In this document: in pieces, positions 35,329 to 47,890 of the stretch
How the letters are laid out: each line of letters starts with the position of its first letter
Position numbering within the stretch: the stretch's first letter is position 1
Origin: Paraspadella gotoi
Taxonomy: Eukaryota; Chaetognatha
Assembly (NCBI GenBank): GCA_051294375.1
Contig: JBJCIZ010000239.1
Location: 4,469,834-4,533,833, forward strand
Reading direction: 5' to 3'
Length of the DNA: 64,000 bases
Translations under genes and position numbers: made by a program
The notes under the pieces: model-generated
What the model was told of the DNA's origin: nothing
Database searches by the model: none
Seen by the model: the letters and a program-made list of their open reading frames with translations, nothing else

Positions 35329-36318
35329 CCTTTTCGACGGCTTTGTATAGATCGGCCATGAGCATCATAGAGGCTTCCGCGTGAGCCGAAACTTTGGTGA
35401 TCACGTCCTTGGTGACTGAAGGGGTGATCGAAGGGGGGGGGATGGGATTATATATAGTTCGTCCCCTTTGTTTCTACTTTGCATTAGAATAATTAATTTC
35501 ATGTTTTCTTCGATATTCTTTTAAAAAAACTCTTTTAAAAAATTAGTTTTAATGTTCATTTGTTTACTTGACCAAATTTTAATAATAGTTGATAGCTTCA
35601 TCGATTCATTCTTTTATTATTTTTGAGAAAAAACTATTTATTATTTACTTATTCTATATAGTCATCGCACTTTTATTTTGTCCAGACTCATTAGACAAAT
35701 TATTATGGTATATCAAAGCAATTACCTTAAGGTTTAATTTAATCTCATCTAATGTAATTTATTTTAATTAAATTTAATTTAATTAATTATAATATTCTTT
35801 TAATATTTTAATTTTTTATTTATTAATACCTCGATCGTCGGAAACTCCTGTTGTCAATTTTCGAAGTTTGTTCACGATTTTCTCAACGGCTAAAGAGTTA
35901 AGGGGAGGGTGGAGATAAAAAGATAAAAACGCGTCAGAATATGTTAATAGAAAAAATACTACCATAAGAAAGTTTTATATACTTTTAGTTTTTGGCCTTT
36001 TTCATTTTTAAAATTGTCATTCACTTTCTCAGCCAATCAATCAAGCTATCAATTCATCAATCAATCGTTCGAGACATCACTCAGTCACTTATCATATCTG
36101 TCATTCACCAATATCAAAAAGAATATATAGTTTTTCTTTATTCCTCTATGAGACAAGGCTTCAAATTCCCCCCCTCATTTTTTTCTTCCCCTTCCTATTC
36201 CTCCTTTCCCTGAACCACTTTCAAACTTACCCATAATGAGTTCCTCCTTCTTGACCGTCCCGTCAGCTTTGGCCGCCACGTCGACGGCCGAGTGACGGAT
36301 GGCGTCCACGAGTTGATA
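35329..36318 (-). CDS. Three exons of an unknown helix-rich protein
   Basis: Spliced minus-strand gene, partial at both ends. Exon 1 (36318 from the gap to 36231) reads YQLVDAIRHSAVDVAAKADG, TVKKEELIM and ends at GTAAGT. Exon 2 (35889-35830, 60 bases; acceptor CTCTTTAG) reads VEKIVNKLRKLTTGVSDDR. Exon 3 (35415-35329, 87 bases; acceptor CCTTCAG, donor GTAAGT) reads TKDVITKVSAHAEASMMLMA, DLYKAVEKG. All junctions are phase 1 and the frame is continuous across them, which strongly supports a real gene. The exons look like amphipathic helices, mostly charged and Ala/Val-rich. I recognise no family. The 5' part is lost in the 123-N gap at 36319-36441; the 3' part was not found. Confidence 0.75.
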
Positions 36319-36441
36319 NNNNNNNNNNNNNNNNNNNNNNNNNNNNNNNNNNNNNNNNNNNNNNNNNNNNNNNNNNNNNNNNNNNNNNNNNNNNNNNNNN
36401 NNNNNNNNNNNNNNNNNNNNNNNNNNNNNNNNNNNNNNNNN

Positions 36442-37319
36442 AAATTGGAAGTTTATTGATTGTTTTGATTTGATTTGATTGAGTGGTTTATTTATTTGAT
36501 TTGTTTATTATTTTTATGGACGGATCGCTGAATTCATGGCTTGATTGTTTGTTGAAATGATTAGAAAATCAGTTGTATGATTAGATGATGAATAAATAAT
36601 TCATTGATTGATAAGAAGACCATTGTACCTTTAGCCAAAAAAAAAAAAAAATTGACAAATAATGGATTGAACGATTGATTATTTGATTGAATGATTAATT
36701 AATTAGTTATTTGAATTATGAAGTAATTTACTTATCGCTTTTTCTAATAATTTATTAAATGAAAAGAAATATTTAGAAAAGACTAATTGACTAGTTATTT
36801 GCTTATCAATCGATTTATTAATACANNNNNNNNNNNNNNNNNNNNNNNNNNNNNNNNNNNNNNNNNNNNNNNNNNNNNNNNNNNNNNNNNNNNNNNNNNN
36901 NNNNNNNNNNNNNNNNNNNNNNNNNNNNNNNNNNNNNNNNNNNNNNNNNNNNNNNNNNNNNNNNNNNNNNNNNNNNNNNNNNNNNNNNNNNNNNNNNNNN
37001 NNNNNNNNNNNNNNNNNNNNNNNNNNNNNNNNNNNNNNNNNNNNNNNNNNNNNNNNNNNNNNNNNNNNNNNNNNNNNNNNNNNNNNNNNNNNNNNNNNNN
37101 NNNNNNNNNNNNNNNNNNNNNNNNNNNNNNNNNNNNNNNNNNNNNNNNNNNNNNNNNNNNNNNNNNNNNNNNNNNNNNNNNNNNNNNNNNNNNNNNNNNN
37201 NNNNNNNNNNNNNNNNNNNNNNNNNNNNNNNNNNNNNNNNNNNNNNNNNNNNNNNNNNNNNNNNNNNNNNNNNNNNNNNNNNNNNNNNNNNNNNNNNNNN
37301 NNNNNNNNNNNNNNNNNNN
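36442..37319. other. No gene seen; 494-N gap at 36826-37319
   Basis: AT-rich sequence with TGATTGAT-like simple repeats, then a gap. Could be intron of the preceding gene. Confidence 0.5.
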
Positions 37320-37530
37320 TATAAGGCGCTGATTGAGCCAGAAATGAAATGCTGCTCTGAGCTTAAAAGGGTTTTTCAGGTCCCGCAAGACGCCTTATCA
37401 TATGGTAACCCTATGGACATGAGCTGAGGGCTTCGTTTGACAAGCCACCGGGTCACAACTGAAAGCATCATGCTTTCAGGCGGGATGAACTGACCCTAAC
37501 TTATTTTAACTCGCTCCAAAAGCCGTGGAA
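37320..37530. other. GC-richer structured island of unknown nature
   Basis: About 210 bases unlike the flanks. They carry inverted arms ATAAGGCG (37320-37327) and CGCCTTAT (37391-37398), and a perfect 9-bp hairpin CTGAAAGCA-TCA-TGCTTTCAG at 37459-37479. No long frame. It abuts an N gap, so it may be a fragment of a larger repeat, a small structured RNA or foreign sequence. Confidence 0.4.
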
Positions 37531-37565
37531 CGGGTCCTGGTCATGGAACCCCTTTGTTTCCTTTA

Positions 37566-37753
37566 TACCCTTTTCTCCCTATTCTCTTTTTTCCTCTCTT
37601 TATTCTTCTTTCTTCCCTCTCCTCCCCAGTTCCTCCTTTTCTCCCTCTTCTCTTTCTTCCTCCCTTTATTCTTCTTTCCTCCCGCTCCTCCCCAGTTCCT
37701 CCTTTTCTCCCTTTATCTTCCTCCCTTTATTCTTCTTTCCTCCCTCTCCTCCC
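37566..37753 (+). repeat. CT-rich minisatellite, ~66-base unit
   Basis: Three units, each ending CTCCTCCCCAGTTCCTCC-like, cut by a 118-N gap (37754-37871). Confidence 0.65.
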
Positions 37754-37949
37754 NNNNNNNNNNNNNNNNNNNNNNNNNNNNNNNNNNNNNNNNNNNNNNN
37801 NNNNNNNNNNNNNNNNNNNNNNNNNNNNNNNNNNNNNNNNNNNNNNNNNNNNNNNNNNNNNNNNNNNNNNNTCCATGTTGATTCTGAAAAGAGAAAAAGG
37901 GTTTAGTATTGTATATATAGATTACTAAAATACGTATATATAGTGTCAT

Positions 37950-40390
37950 ATATTTTATTCATTGTAATTTTTCAAGGTACAACTACTGTTAAACTGTTGG
38001 ACTGGTCTTTTTTTTTTTAAAAAAGCAATTTTTCGTTTAATGATAAAAAGTATGTAGAAAAAAATATTAATATAAATAATTATTTTCGTTGATTAAAACG
38101 ATTAAATGAACGATTGATTTTATGAAATTGGTACAACCAATACATATATTATATAATATAGTATACAACAACTTAATCAATATTTGTAAAACGTTCTAGA
38201 AATCCATGAGTTTTTCCACAATTTCGGATTTTCTTTCCCTTATCCTTCAAAAGATATTAACGGGACCTATTTAGGTTCTCAGCACTTTGCCTCACGCGAT
38301 TTGATTTACAAAAATGCGAACTTTCGAGAGAATTAATCTTAAGCAAAAGTCAAAAAGGGATTTGTTCGTAAAAACGAAGAAAATGTTCGCCGTAGATTTT
38401 CGTTTCCATCCGTTATTCCCGAATAAGCTCATGTGTTGGAAAACGTGAGAGAGCGCACTAATTATTCTGATAGAATCTATGTGATTTGATAGACGTCGAG
38501 AGCTTCGGATCAGGCTTCCGTATCGAGCGTTGGCAATGTCAATATGTCGAAGCGACCCAAGAGCTCGAGCTCGTGATTCATAAGAGTCGCAGTGTTCGAA
38601 GGAGTTAAGGGGAGGTCTGCAACTTAACCCATATTATTTTAATTAAAGCCTGTCTCGTTCAAGCCAGAAATTATTAAATTCTTAATTCAGTAGGAACCGC
38701 ACATATTAATTTTTTGATGGTTACAAACAGTATTTATTAGCTAATTCATTTGGCGATACTGGGGCGATAAATAGGGCGTAATGGGGCTTAATAAATTTTT
38801 TTTTTTTAAATTTTAAAATTTTCTAAATTGTAAGTAATCTAAAAAAGTATATGAAATTTTTTGTCAACTTTTAATCCTTTGCAATAGCCTAGTAGGTTGC
38901 ATGAGACTTCGCAATAAATAAGAGGCTAATGGGTAAGCATTATCAATCTATACGATTTTTTTTGCCGTCAGAGTCATATATTAAATTTTTTTTATTTAGA
39001 ATTTTGAATCTCTTAATCCGTGAACGCGACATTCTTATAGACCTGAGAAACATTTTCCGACAAAGTAAGTCGTCGCACCCGTAAACCGCGAACGGNNNNN
39101 NNNNNNNNNNNNNNNNNNNNNNNNNNNNNNNNNNNNNNNNNNNNNNNNNNNNNNNNNNNNNNNNNNNNNNNNNNNNNNNNNNNNNNNNNNNNNNNNNNNN
39201 NNNNNNNNNNNNNNNNNNNNNNNNNNNNNNNNNNNNNNNNNNNNNNNNNNNNNNNNNNNNNNNNNNNNNNNNNNNNNNNNNNNNNNNNNNNNNNNNNNNN
39301 NNNNNNNNNNNNNNNNNNNNNNNNNNNNNNNNNNNNNNNNNNNNNNNNNNNNNNNNNNNNNNNNNNNNNNNNNNNNNNNNNNNNNNNNNNNNNNNNNNNN
39401 NNNNNNNNNNNNNNNNNNNNNNNNNNNNNNNNNNNNNNNNNNNNNNNNNNNNNNNNNNNNNNNNNNNNNNNNNNNNNNNNNNNNNNNNNNNNNNNNNNNN
39501 NNNNNNNNNNNNNNNNNNNNNNNNNNNNNNNNNNNNNNNNNNNNNNNNNNNNNNNNNNNNNNNNNNNNNNNNNNNNNNNNNNNNNNNNNNNNNNNNNNNN
39601 NNNNNNNNNNNNNNNNNNNNNNNNNNNNNNNNNNNNNNNNNNNNNNNNNNNNNNNNNNNNNNNNNNNNNNNNNNNNNNNNNNNNNNNNNNNNNNNNNNNN
39701 NNNNNNNNNNNNNNNNNNNNNNNNNNNNNNNNNNNNNNNNNNNNNNNNNNNNNNNNNNNNNNNNNNNNNNNNNNNNNNNNNNNNNNNNNNNNNNNNNNNN
39801 NNNNNNNNNNNNNNNNNNNNNNNNNNNNNNNNNNNNNNNNNNNNNNNNNNNNNNNNNNNNNNNNNNNNNNNNNNNNNNNNNNNNNNNNNNNNNNNNNNNN
39901 NNNNNNNNNNNNNNNNNNNNNNNNNNNNNNNNNNNNNNNNNNNNNNNNNNNNNNNNNNNNNNNNNNNNNNNNNNNNNNNNNNNNNNNNNNNNNNNNNNNN
40001 NNNNNNNNNNNNNNNNNNNNNNNNNNNNNNNNNNNNNNNNAACCCACCGACATTTAAAGGTTTTTATTTGACTGGATGTGTTGACGAGATACTTGGGAAT
40101 GCCTCTTTTAAACAGCGATTACGCAAGTAAACTGACTACTGCAATATGCAAATGAGATTAAAAATTAAAAATCCAGTGATTAGGAAGTCTGTCCCACCCC
40201 TAACTTTAACTTTAAAAAACAATTTTGAAATAATAATTTAAGGTTAATAAAGATAAAAACAATTTTACTACTGTGGTCACTCTTATTATACAGACGACTG
40301 AATCAACATGAAACAAATTTACTAAGTATAGCTTACGGTTAATACGTTTGTACGATTTATATGTTTTATTACAGTTAAAACCGGAAACGG
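37950..40390 (+). repeat. First copy of an ~3-kb repeated block (945-N gap inside)
   Basis: Order: TTTTTCATTGTAATTTTTC segment, divergent middle (38225-38640), TTCATTTGGCGATACTGGGG segment, ACCGCGAACGG. Then come 945 Ns (39096-40040) and CCCACCGACATTTAAA onward. Other versions are at 40560-43110 and 45029-46290. Both of those read across the gap point with no extra sequence, so the 945 Ns are probably fictitious. Confidence 0.75.
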
Positions 40391-40401
40391 ANNNNNNNNN
40401 N

Positions 40402-40470
40402 CGTCGTCGCCAAGACGGTTCCATTGTCGCCCGTCGTCGTTTTCGTCGTCGTCGTCGTCGTCGTCCTATG
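40402..40470 (+). repeat. (CGT)n trinucleotide tract
   Basis: CGTCGTCGT-rich sequence, with a noisier copy at 41240-41290. On the minus strand the copies are open as Arg or Asp strings. A GTAAGTTCAAAGC motif follows an AAG on the minus strand near 40515, a possible donor, but the exon it would end is not clear. Confidence 0.5.
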
Positions 40471-40559
40471 TTCCGGGTCTCGCCGATGACCTTATCTTCC
40501 CGCTTTGAACTTACCTTCTCTCGTTCTTCAGAGAGAAGATGATTATCCTAAATATAACG

Positions 40560-43110
40560 TATGATATCACGTGTCATTATATTTTTATTCATTGTAATTT
40601 TTCAAGGTATATACCTACTGTTGACGAATTCCTGTTGGAGATGGTCTTTTTTTTTTTAAAAAACGCAATTTTTTTCGTTTAACGATAATTAAAGTAATGT
40701 AGAAAAATAAAATAATTAGATAATAAATAATTACTCTTTCGGTTGATTGAAACGGATTAAATTGGAACCTGTTGATTTTATGAAATTGGTACAACCAATT
40801 ACATATTATCATATAATATAGTATAAACAACAACTTAATCAATTATTTGTAAAATCGTTCTAGGAAAATGCCATGAGTTTTTCCACAAAATGGCTATTGT
40901 ATAAGCGTAAAGAAATTATAATAGTAACAAATTTACAGCTCGGTTTAAGAGTTTTACCTGCTATCATAATCGCAAAAGAATATAAAATAAGAAATAAAAT
41001 CGAACTAATCAACTAAATGCAAGCTAATTAAATAGAATAAAATAAACTAATTAAGGCTCTACTAGACTTATTTTGAAGTATTTCTCTTAATTATTTTTTA
41101 GTTTGACTTAACGGTCTTAAAGGTAGAAAATATCTTTCCGAAAAAAAAAATAACTGTAAAGAATTTCGCTGATAATTTTGTCGAAAGTAAAGTTTTTTTT
41201 GTCACATATGAAAAAAAAAATTGCATCCCGGGGCTTATTATACTCGTCGTCGGCGTCGTCGTCGGTCGTCGGTCGTCGTCGTCGCAGCAAGACGGTTTCG
41301 CATTGTCGCCCCGTCCGGGGTCGTTTTGTTCGTCGTTCGTTCCCGTCACGTCGTTCCCGGGGTCTGCCTATGTTGCCGGGTCTCGAGCCCGATGAACTTA
41401 ATTCTTCCACCGCTTTGAACTTAACCTTCTGCTCGTTCTTGTCGCCGCTTTTTACTTACTTTTTTAGCTGCCCTCGCGATTGGCGTTGAAAAAAAGGGCA
41501 TCGTTGAAAGACACATCTCTCTGCTCGTCTATCTCCTCTCTCTCCTCTCTCTCTCTTCCTGATCCTCCTCGTCTCTCTCTCTAGTCTCTCTCGTCGCTCT
41601 CTCGTCCTTTTTATCTCTTTCACTTTCTTTCCGGTGGTCTAACTAATTGACAGTNNNNNNNNNNNNNNNNNNNNNNNNNGTTTCGAATTTTATTCAGTCG
41701 CAAAAGGCGACCTTACAAAGAACTTTTCAATAATTGCATAATATAAAATAGCTTATTTATTTTATTTATGTTTTAAATGAAGTATATAAAATTTTTTTTA
41801 CAGATATAAAAGATAATAAGTAATAAATAAAATATGAAAAAAATCTAAATTTAATTAAATAAATATCAACATTTATATTTAACTTAAAATATAAAATAAT
41901 AAATAATCAGTAAATGTTCGCCCATCACCCGACCTCCTACTTTTGTAGAAAATGTTCATTATTTTCTATGCCCTTTTTTTATCTATGTCCTTTTTTTGTT
42001 TTCTGCTTTTTTCTTTTTTTCTCTCTAATTTCGAATTAGGTTCTCGTTGCCCTTTCGCGGTTTCAACGACGATTTTCAAAGTCAAAAAGGGATTTGTTCG
42101 CTAAAAGCGAGAAAAGTTCGCGGATTTTCCTCGTTATTCCCGATAGCCTGGTTGACCGACTGATAAACATTGATGACCGCTTGGCAAACATTGTCGAAGG
42201 CCAAACGGGCGTTAAAATCGGATGTTTCAGTTAAGGGTCTGAATTGGAAATATTTTTTATTAAAGCCTGTTTCACAGAAATATTAAATTCTATTCAGTAG
42301 GAACGCACTATTAATTTTTGAGTGTTACAAACAGTATTTATTAGCTAAATTCATTTGGCGATACTGGGGCGATAAATAGGGGCGTAATGGGGCTTAATAA
42401 ATCTTTTTTTTATCTTTAAAAATTTTTTCTAAATTGTAAGTAATCTAAAAAAGTATATCAAGTTTTCTTGTGCAACTTTTAATCTCTGTGCAGTAGCCTA
42501 TAGTAGGTCGCATGAGAAGCCTTGCAATAAAACTAAGGGTAATGGGTAACAGGGCATTTAAACATATCATTACGATTTTCTTTGCCGTCAGAGTAATATT
42601 TAAATTTTTTATTTAGAAAATTTGAATCTCCCTAATCCGTGGACGAATTCTTATAGACTGAACATTTTCCGACAAAGTAAGTCGTCGCACCGTAACCGCG
42701 AACCCACCGACATTTAAATAGTTTTTATTTGACTGGATGTGTTGACGAGATAGCTTGGGGAATGCCTATATTTTTAAGAGGCAGTCGATTTACGCAAGTA
42801 AACTGACTTACGGGCAATATGCAACATGAGATTAAAATTAAAAAATCCAGTGATTAAAGGAGTCTGTCCCACCGCCTAACTTTAACTTACAAAAAAACAA
42901 TTTTGAAATAATAAGTAATAGATAACATTTTTAAAACGGTGGGGTAATCTTAAATGATAAAGCAGACAGAAATTCTACGATGACAAAGACTCTTACATAA
43001 GTTGAATAAGCATATACAAAGTTTAAATAACTACTTCGTTTGACGATTTAATATGGTTTTATTTACAGTTTAAAAAACGGAAAAAACGGGAACATTATAA
43101 AATAAAAAAA
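40560..43110 (+). repeat. Second copy of the repeated block
   Basis: Matches 37950-40390 with changes. The middle part (42030-42240) is shorter and contains an open exon. A 25-N gap lies at 41655-41679. Confidence 0.7.
42082..42238 (-). CDS. Possible terminal exon, amphipathic helix
   Basis: The minus strand after AATTCAG reads PLTETSDFNARLAFDNVCQA, VINVYQSVNQAIGNNEE, then about 15 more residues to TGA at 42082-42084. The AFDNVCQAVINVYQSVNQAI part is a good amphipathic helix and is similar in style to the three-exon gene at 35.3-36.3 kb on the same strand. The intron end before it (CCCTTAACT) resembles the one before exon 2 of that gene. The equivalent place in the other copies (38440-38620 and 45245-45425) carries different sequence. 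No ATG; a partial gene at best. Confidence 0.35.
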
Positions 43111-43269
43111 AAAATTCAAGCTTGGTTCGTTGGGCAGAATTTCTTATAGTTGGAAGTGCGATTTCTTCTAAATCTTTGATCTAACTTTCTTAAAATAAAA
43201 AATTTTTCGATTTCGTTGTTCCCAGGGCCTACTTGGTTCGACCTCGTCAGACAAAGGTGGGCGAAAAGG

Positions 43270-43375
43270 ACGCCGGAAAAAGAACAGAGGGAAGGAGAGA
43301 GAGAGAAGAGAGAGAGGAGAAGAAGAGAGAGAAGAAGAAGAGAGAGAAAGAAGAAGAACTAAGAAGCAAAGCAGA
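43270..43375 (+). repeat. GA-rich tract
   Basis: GA/GAA repeat, with a counterpart at 46430-46510. Possibly intronic pyrimidine tract on the minus strand: near 46400-46425 a minus-strand CCGTTTTCAG precedes a short open stretch LSPVDQSLTTIENFI. Confidence 0.5.
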
Positions 43376-43674
43376 ATCGAGACGCCGAATGCATTAATTT
43401 ATCGTTCCTAATTCCTAGACATAGTAATAGCAACAATTAAATCAAACAAATTCAAGGTGACCAAAATTCACAATAAATCAAAACAAAACAAACAAAGCAT
43501 ACAACAACAACAACACAAACAAACAACAACACACAACAAACAAACACATACAATTCTCTCGGGTTACGGAAACCACTAGAAAACGAAAGGAACAGCGCAA
43601 ATCCTGTCGCCTTTAAAAGTCGCAATATCTTATAAGATTTTTTTGGTCGTTTCTGCGATAATGCTGCTATGACT

Positions 43675-44620
43675 GCTCTCTCTCTCTGTCTCTCTCTTTC
43701 CTTCTCTTTCCTTTCTTCCTCTTCTTCTTTCTTTCTTTCATTTCTTTCTTGTCTTTCTTTTCTTTCTTCTTTCTTTCTTTCCGTCTCTCTTTCTCTCTCT
43801 CTCTTTCTTTTTTTTCTCGTCTTTCTTTCTCTCATCTCCTTCGTCTGTATCTTCTCTCTGTCTCTGCTTTTTCTTCTTTCGTGCTTTGTTTCTGTCTTCT
43901 CTTTCTTGTCTTTATCTTTTTCACGTGCTCTCTCTTTTTCTTAATCTCTCCTCTCGCGCGTCGTCTCTCGCCGCGGTCTCTCTCTTGGTGTCCTTCTCTT
44001 TCTCTGGTCTCGTTCTTTCTGCTCCGTTCCTGTTTTCCTGCATTCTCTTTTCTCCGTGCATCTCGTGTGGCTCTCTCTCTTTTTTTATCTCTCCTTTCGT
44101 ATCGACTCCTCCCTTCCATCTCTCTCTCGCCTCTTTTCTAATCTAATTTTTTCTCTCTGCGTCTCTTCTGTCACTTTCTCTCTCAATCCACTTTATTCTC
44201 TCTCTGACCTCTTCGTTCTGTTTTCTCATTCTTCCGTTCTGCAGATCTGTCGATTTGTGGCCTCGTCCTTTTTTATCGTCTCTTTCTACTAATCAGCATG
44301 CTCACCTCTCCGTCTCCCCTCGCATTCTCTTCTCTACTTCTGCTATTTTTTCTCTCTGTCTCTTTTGTCTTTCTTCTCATCTCCTCATCCTTGTTTCTCT
44401 GTCTCAATAATCCCTCCGTCTCATGTGTCCGGCTCTCGTTCTTCTTCTTCTTGCAGCTTCTTTCTCCTCGATGCCACAGAGGATCGCTTGATACCAGATC
44501 TTTCTTTCTCCTCACAATATATCATTCCCCCTGGTCTCTCACCAATTCTGTTTTATTTTTTTTTTTGTTCTGTCTGTCTCTCATCTTTCTTTCTCTCATC
44601 TCATTTTAGTCAGTACCAAC
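43675..44620 (+). repeat. CT-rich low-complexity tract
   Basis: About 950 bases of TCTC/TTTC sequence with no coding signal. Related tracts are at 44965-45028 and 46750-47490. Confidence 0.8.
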
Positions 44621-44869
44621 GTTTATTTTCTGCTGGGCGGTAAGCAGATAGAATTAGAAAAAATATAGATCGGAAAAAATTAGTTATGAATTAAATCTTG
44701 GCATATTTTTTTCTTTTTTAATTTAAAACAAATCAAAGTTCACCCAACAATATTTTAAATATAGGTTTTTTTATGTGGTAGTTTTTTTAATTCTGTGATA
44801 ATGCTATGGCTATAGGTCGTTGATGTTTTGTATGGTAGTTGTCAGGTCGTTGAATGTTGTGGTTCTAGC

Positions 44870-44894
44870 NNNNNNNNNNNNNNNNNNNNNNNNN
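44870..44894. other. 25-N gap
   Basis: Joins two versions of the same CT-flanked repeat. The sequence after it restarts at a point already seen near 43580. Confidence 0.75.
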
Positions 44895-45028
44895 AGACGA
44901 AGGAAGCGCGAATCCTGTCGCCTTAAAGTCGCATATCTTAGATTTTTTTGTCGTCGCGATAATGCTCTAGCCTCTCTCTCTCTGTCTCTCTCTTTCTCTC
45001 TTTCTTTCTCTCTTTCTTTCTTTCTTTC

Positions 45029-46290
45029 GGATTTTCTTTCCCTTATCCTTCAAAAGATATTAACGGGACCTATTTAGGTTCTCAGCACTTTGCCTCACGC
45101 GATTTGATTTACAAAAATGCGAACTTTCGAGAGAATTAATCTTAAGCAAAAGTCAAAAAGGGATTTGTTCGTAAAAACGAAGAAAATGTTCGCCGTAGAT
45201 TTTCGTTTCCATCCGTTATTCCCGAATAAGCTCATGTGTTGGAAAACGTGAGAGAGCGCACTAATTATTCTGATAGAATCTATGTGATTTGATAGACGTC
45301 GAGAGCTTCGGATCAGGCTTCCGTATCGAGCGTTGGCAATGTCAATATGTCGAAGCGACCCAAGAGCTCGAGCTCGTGATTCATAAGAGTCGCAGTGTTC
45401 GAAGGAGTTAAGGGGAGGTCTGCAACTTAACCCATATTATTTTAATTAACAGCCTGTCTCGTTCAGCCAGAAATACTCTAAATTCATTAACTTCAGTAAA
45501 GGACTGAACCGCACCACTATGATAATTTTTTGATGGGTTAACAAACAGAGTATTTATTAGCTAATTCATTTGGCGATACTGGGGCGATAAATAGGGCGTA
45601 ATGGGCTTAATAAATTTTTTTTTTTTAAATTTTAAAATTTTCTAAATTGTAAGTAATTAAAAGTATATGAAATTTTTGTCAACTATTTAATCCTTTGCAA
45701 ATAGCCTAGTAGGTTGCATGGACTTCGCCAAATAAATAGGGCTAATGGTAAGATTATCAATCTATACGATTTTTTTTGCGTCCAGAGTCATATACTTAAA
45801 TTTTTTTTATTTAGGAATTTTGAATCTCTTAATCCGTGAACGGACATTTTATAGACCTGAGAAACATTTTCCGACAAAGTAAGTCGTCGCACCCGTTAAA
45901 CCGCGAACGGCACCGACATTTAAAGGTTTTTTAAGTTTGACGGATGTGTTGACGAGATACTTGGGAATCGGCCCCCCTGTCTTTTTTTTAAACAAGCGAT
46001 TACGCAGTAAACGACTACTGCAATATGCAGAATGAGATTAAAATTAACTAGTGATTTAGGAGTCCTGTCCCACCCCTAACTTTAAATTTAAAAAAACAAT
46101 TTTGAAATAATAATTTAAGGTTAATAAAGATAAAAACAATTTTACACTGTGGTCACTCTTATATACAGACGACCTGAATTTCAAATGAACAAATTTTACT
46201 TAAGTATAGCTTACGGGTTAATACGTTGTACGAATTTATATGTTTTATTAACGTTAACCGGAAACAGGAATTATAAAAAAAAAAAAAAAA
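45029..46290 (+). repeat. Third copy of the repeated block
   Basis: 45029-45450 appears identical to 38225-38646, then drifts with many indels. No gene seen. Confidence 0.75.
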
Positions 46291-46749
46291 AAAAAATTTC
46301 AGCTTTTGGTTCTTGGCAGATTTTAAGGTTGAAGTCGATTCTCAAATCTTTTGATCTACTTTCTTTAAATAAAATTTTCGATCGTTGTCAGGCTCTGGTC
46401 GACTGGAGACAAGGCTGAAAACGGACGGCGGAAGAAGGGAGAGGAGAGAGAGAGGAGAGAGAGAGAGAGAGAGAGAGGAGGAGAGAGAGAGAGAAGAGAG
46501 AAAGAAAAAATCAATGACGCCGAATGGCATTTATCGTCATTCTAGACAAAGTATAAGCAACATAAACAACAGATCGAAGTGACAATACAAAAACACAACA
46601 ACAATCAACCAACAAAAACAACAACAACAACAAACATACAACAAAACACAACAACACAACAACTTCTCCTCGGTAAAGACACTAAGACGAGGAGCCGCGA
46701 ATCTGTCGCTTAAAGTCGCATATCCTTAGATTTTTTGTCGTCGCGATAA

Positions 46750-47490
46750 TGCTCTAGCCTCTCTCCTCTCTGTCTCTCTCTTTCTCCTCTTTCTTTCTCT
46801 CGTTTCTTTTTTTTCTTTTTCTTTTCTTTTCTTTCTTGTCTTTCTTTTCTTTCTTTCTTCACTCTCTCTCTATTCTTTTTTCTCCTCTCTTCTTCTTTCT
46901 TCTCTCTCTCTCCTGTCTTTTTCTCTGTCTCTGCTCTTTCTTTCTTATCTTTCTTTCTTTCTTTTTTCTTCTCTTTCTTTCTTGTCCCGTTTCTTTCACT
47001 ACTCTCTCTTTCTTTCTCTCTCTCTCTCGTCTCTGTCTCTCTCTGTCTCTCCCTCTCTTTTCTCTGTCTCTCTTCCTCCTCGTTCTGTTTTCTCATTCTT
47101 TCTCTCTCTGCTCTCTTTTTTAACTCTCTTTTCCTAGTCGCTCTCCCTCTCTCCTCTCTCTCTTTCTATTTTTTTCTCCTCTGTTCTTTGTCTTTCTCTC
47201 TCTCTCGTCGCTCTCTCTNNNNNNNNNNNNNNNNNNNNNNNNNCTCTCGTTCTGTTTCTCATTCTCTTCTCTCTCTGCCTCTCTTTTTTATCTCTCTTTC
47301 TATCGCTCTCCCTCTCTCTCTCTCTCTTTCTATTTTTTCTCTCTGTCTCTTTGTCTTTCTCTCTCTCTGTTTCTCTCTGTCCGGCTCTCTTTCTTCTTCA
47401 CTTTCTCTCCTCTCTTTCTCTTTCTGTCTCTCTCTGTTTTTCTGTCTGTCTCTCTCTTTCTTTCTCTCCTTTTATCTCACGTTATTTCTC
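46750..47490 (+). repeat. CT-rich tract with a 25-N gap (47219-47243)
   Basis: Second version of the tract at 43675-44620. Confidence 0.75.
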
Positions 47491-47769
47491 TGCGGTAAGC
47501 AGAGAATTAGATGATTAGTTATGATTAATCTTGATATTTTCTTTTTTATTTAAATCAATTCACCAACAATATTTTAAATATAGTTTTTTATGTGGTAGTT
47601 TTTTTAATTCTGGTGATAATGCAGGCTATGGTCGTTATGGTTTTTATGGTAGTTGTGGTGTTGATGTTGTGGTTATAGCGATTGTTATAATTGTAGTTGT
47701 TGTTACAACTTGAATTTACTTTTTATATAAAAGAACAAGTTTGAGCAAACAATGTCGGATCTGCCTACG

Positions 47770-47890
47770 ATAATTAATTAATTTAATTAATTAATTAAAT
47801 TATTTAATTAATAGATTATTATTAAATTATTAATTAATTTTAATTAATTAATAGATTTAATTAATTAATTAATAGATTAATTATAATTTA
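47770..47890 (+). repeat. TTAATTAA palindromic AT repeat
   Basis: Dense run of overlapping TTAATTAA and AATTTAATTAAT motifs, able to form many short hairpins. Confidence 0.75.

Noticed and set aside
37320-37400. Integron attC-like site from the inverted ATAAGGCG arms
   Set aside because: No GTTRRRY/RYYYAAC core sites and no integrase or cassette context.
38440-38620. Open minus-strand stretch (SYESRARALGSLRHIDIANA)
   Set aside because: The equivalent place in the 42-kb copy has a different, more protein-like sequence, and this version looks like scrambled sequence with no splice support.
47531-47713. Plus-strand frame with GYGRYGFYGSCG, which resembles a Gly/Tyr peptide
   Set aside because: No dibasic site, wrong strand relative to the cluster, followed by a Val/Ile run from a GTT repeat, and not kept in the noisy copy near 44800.
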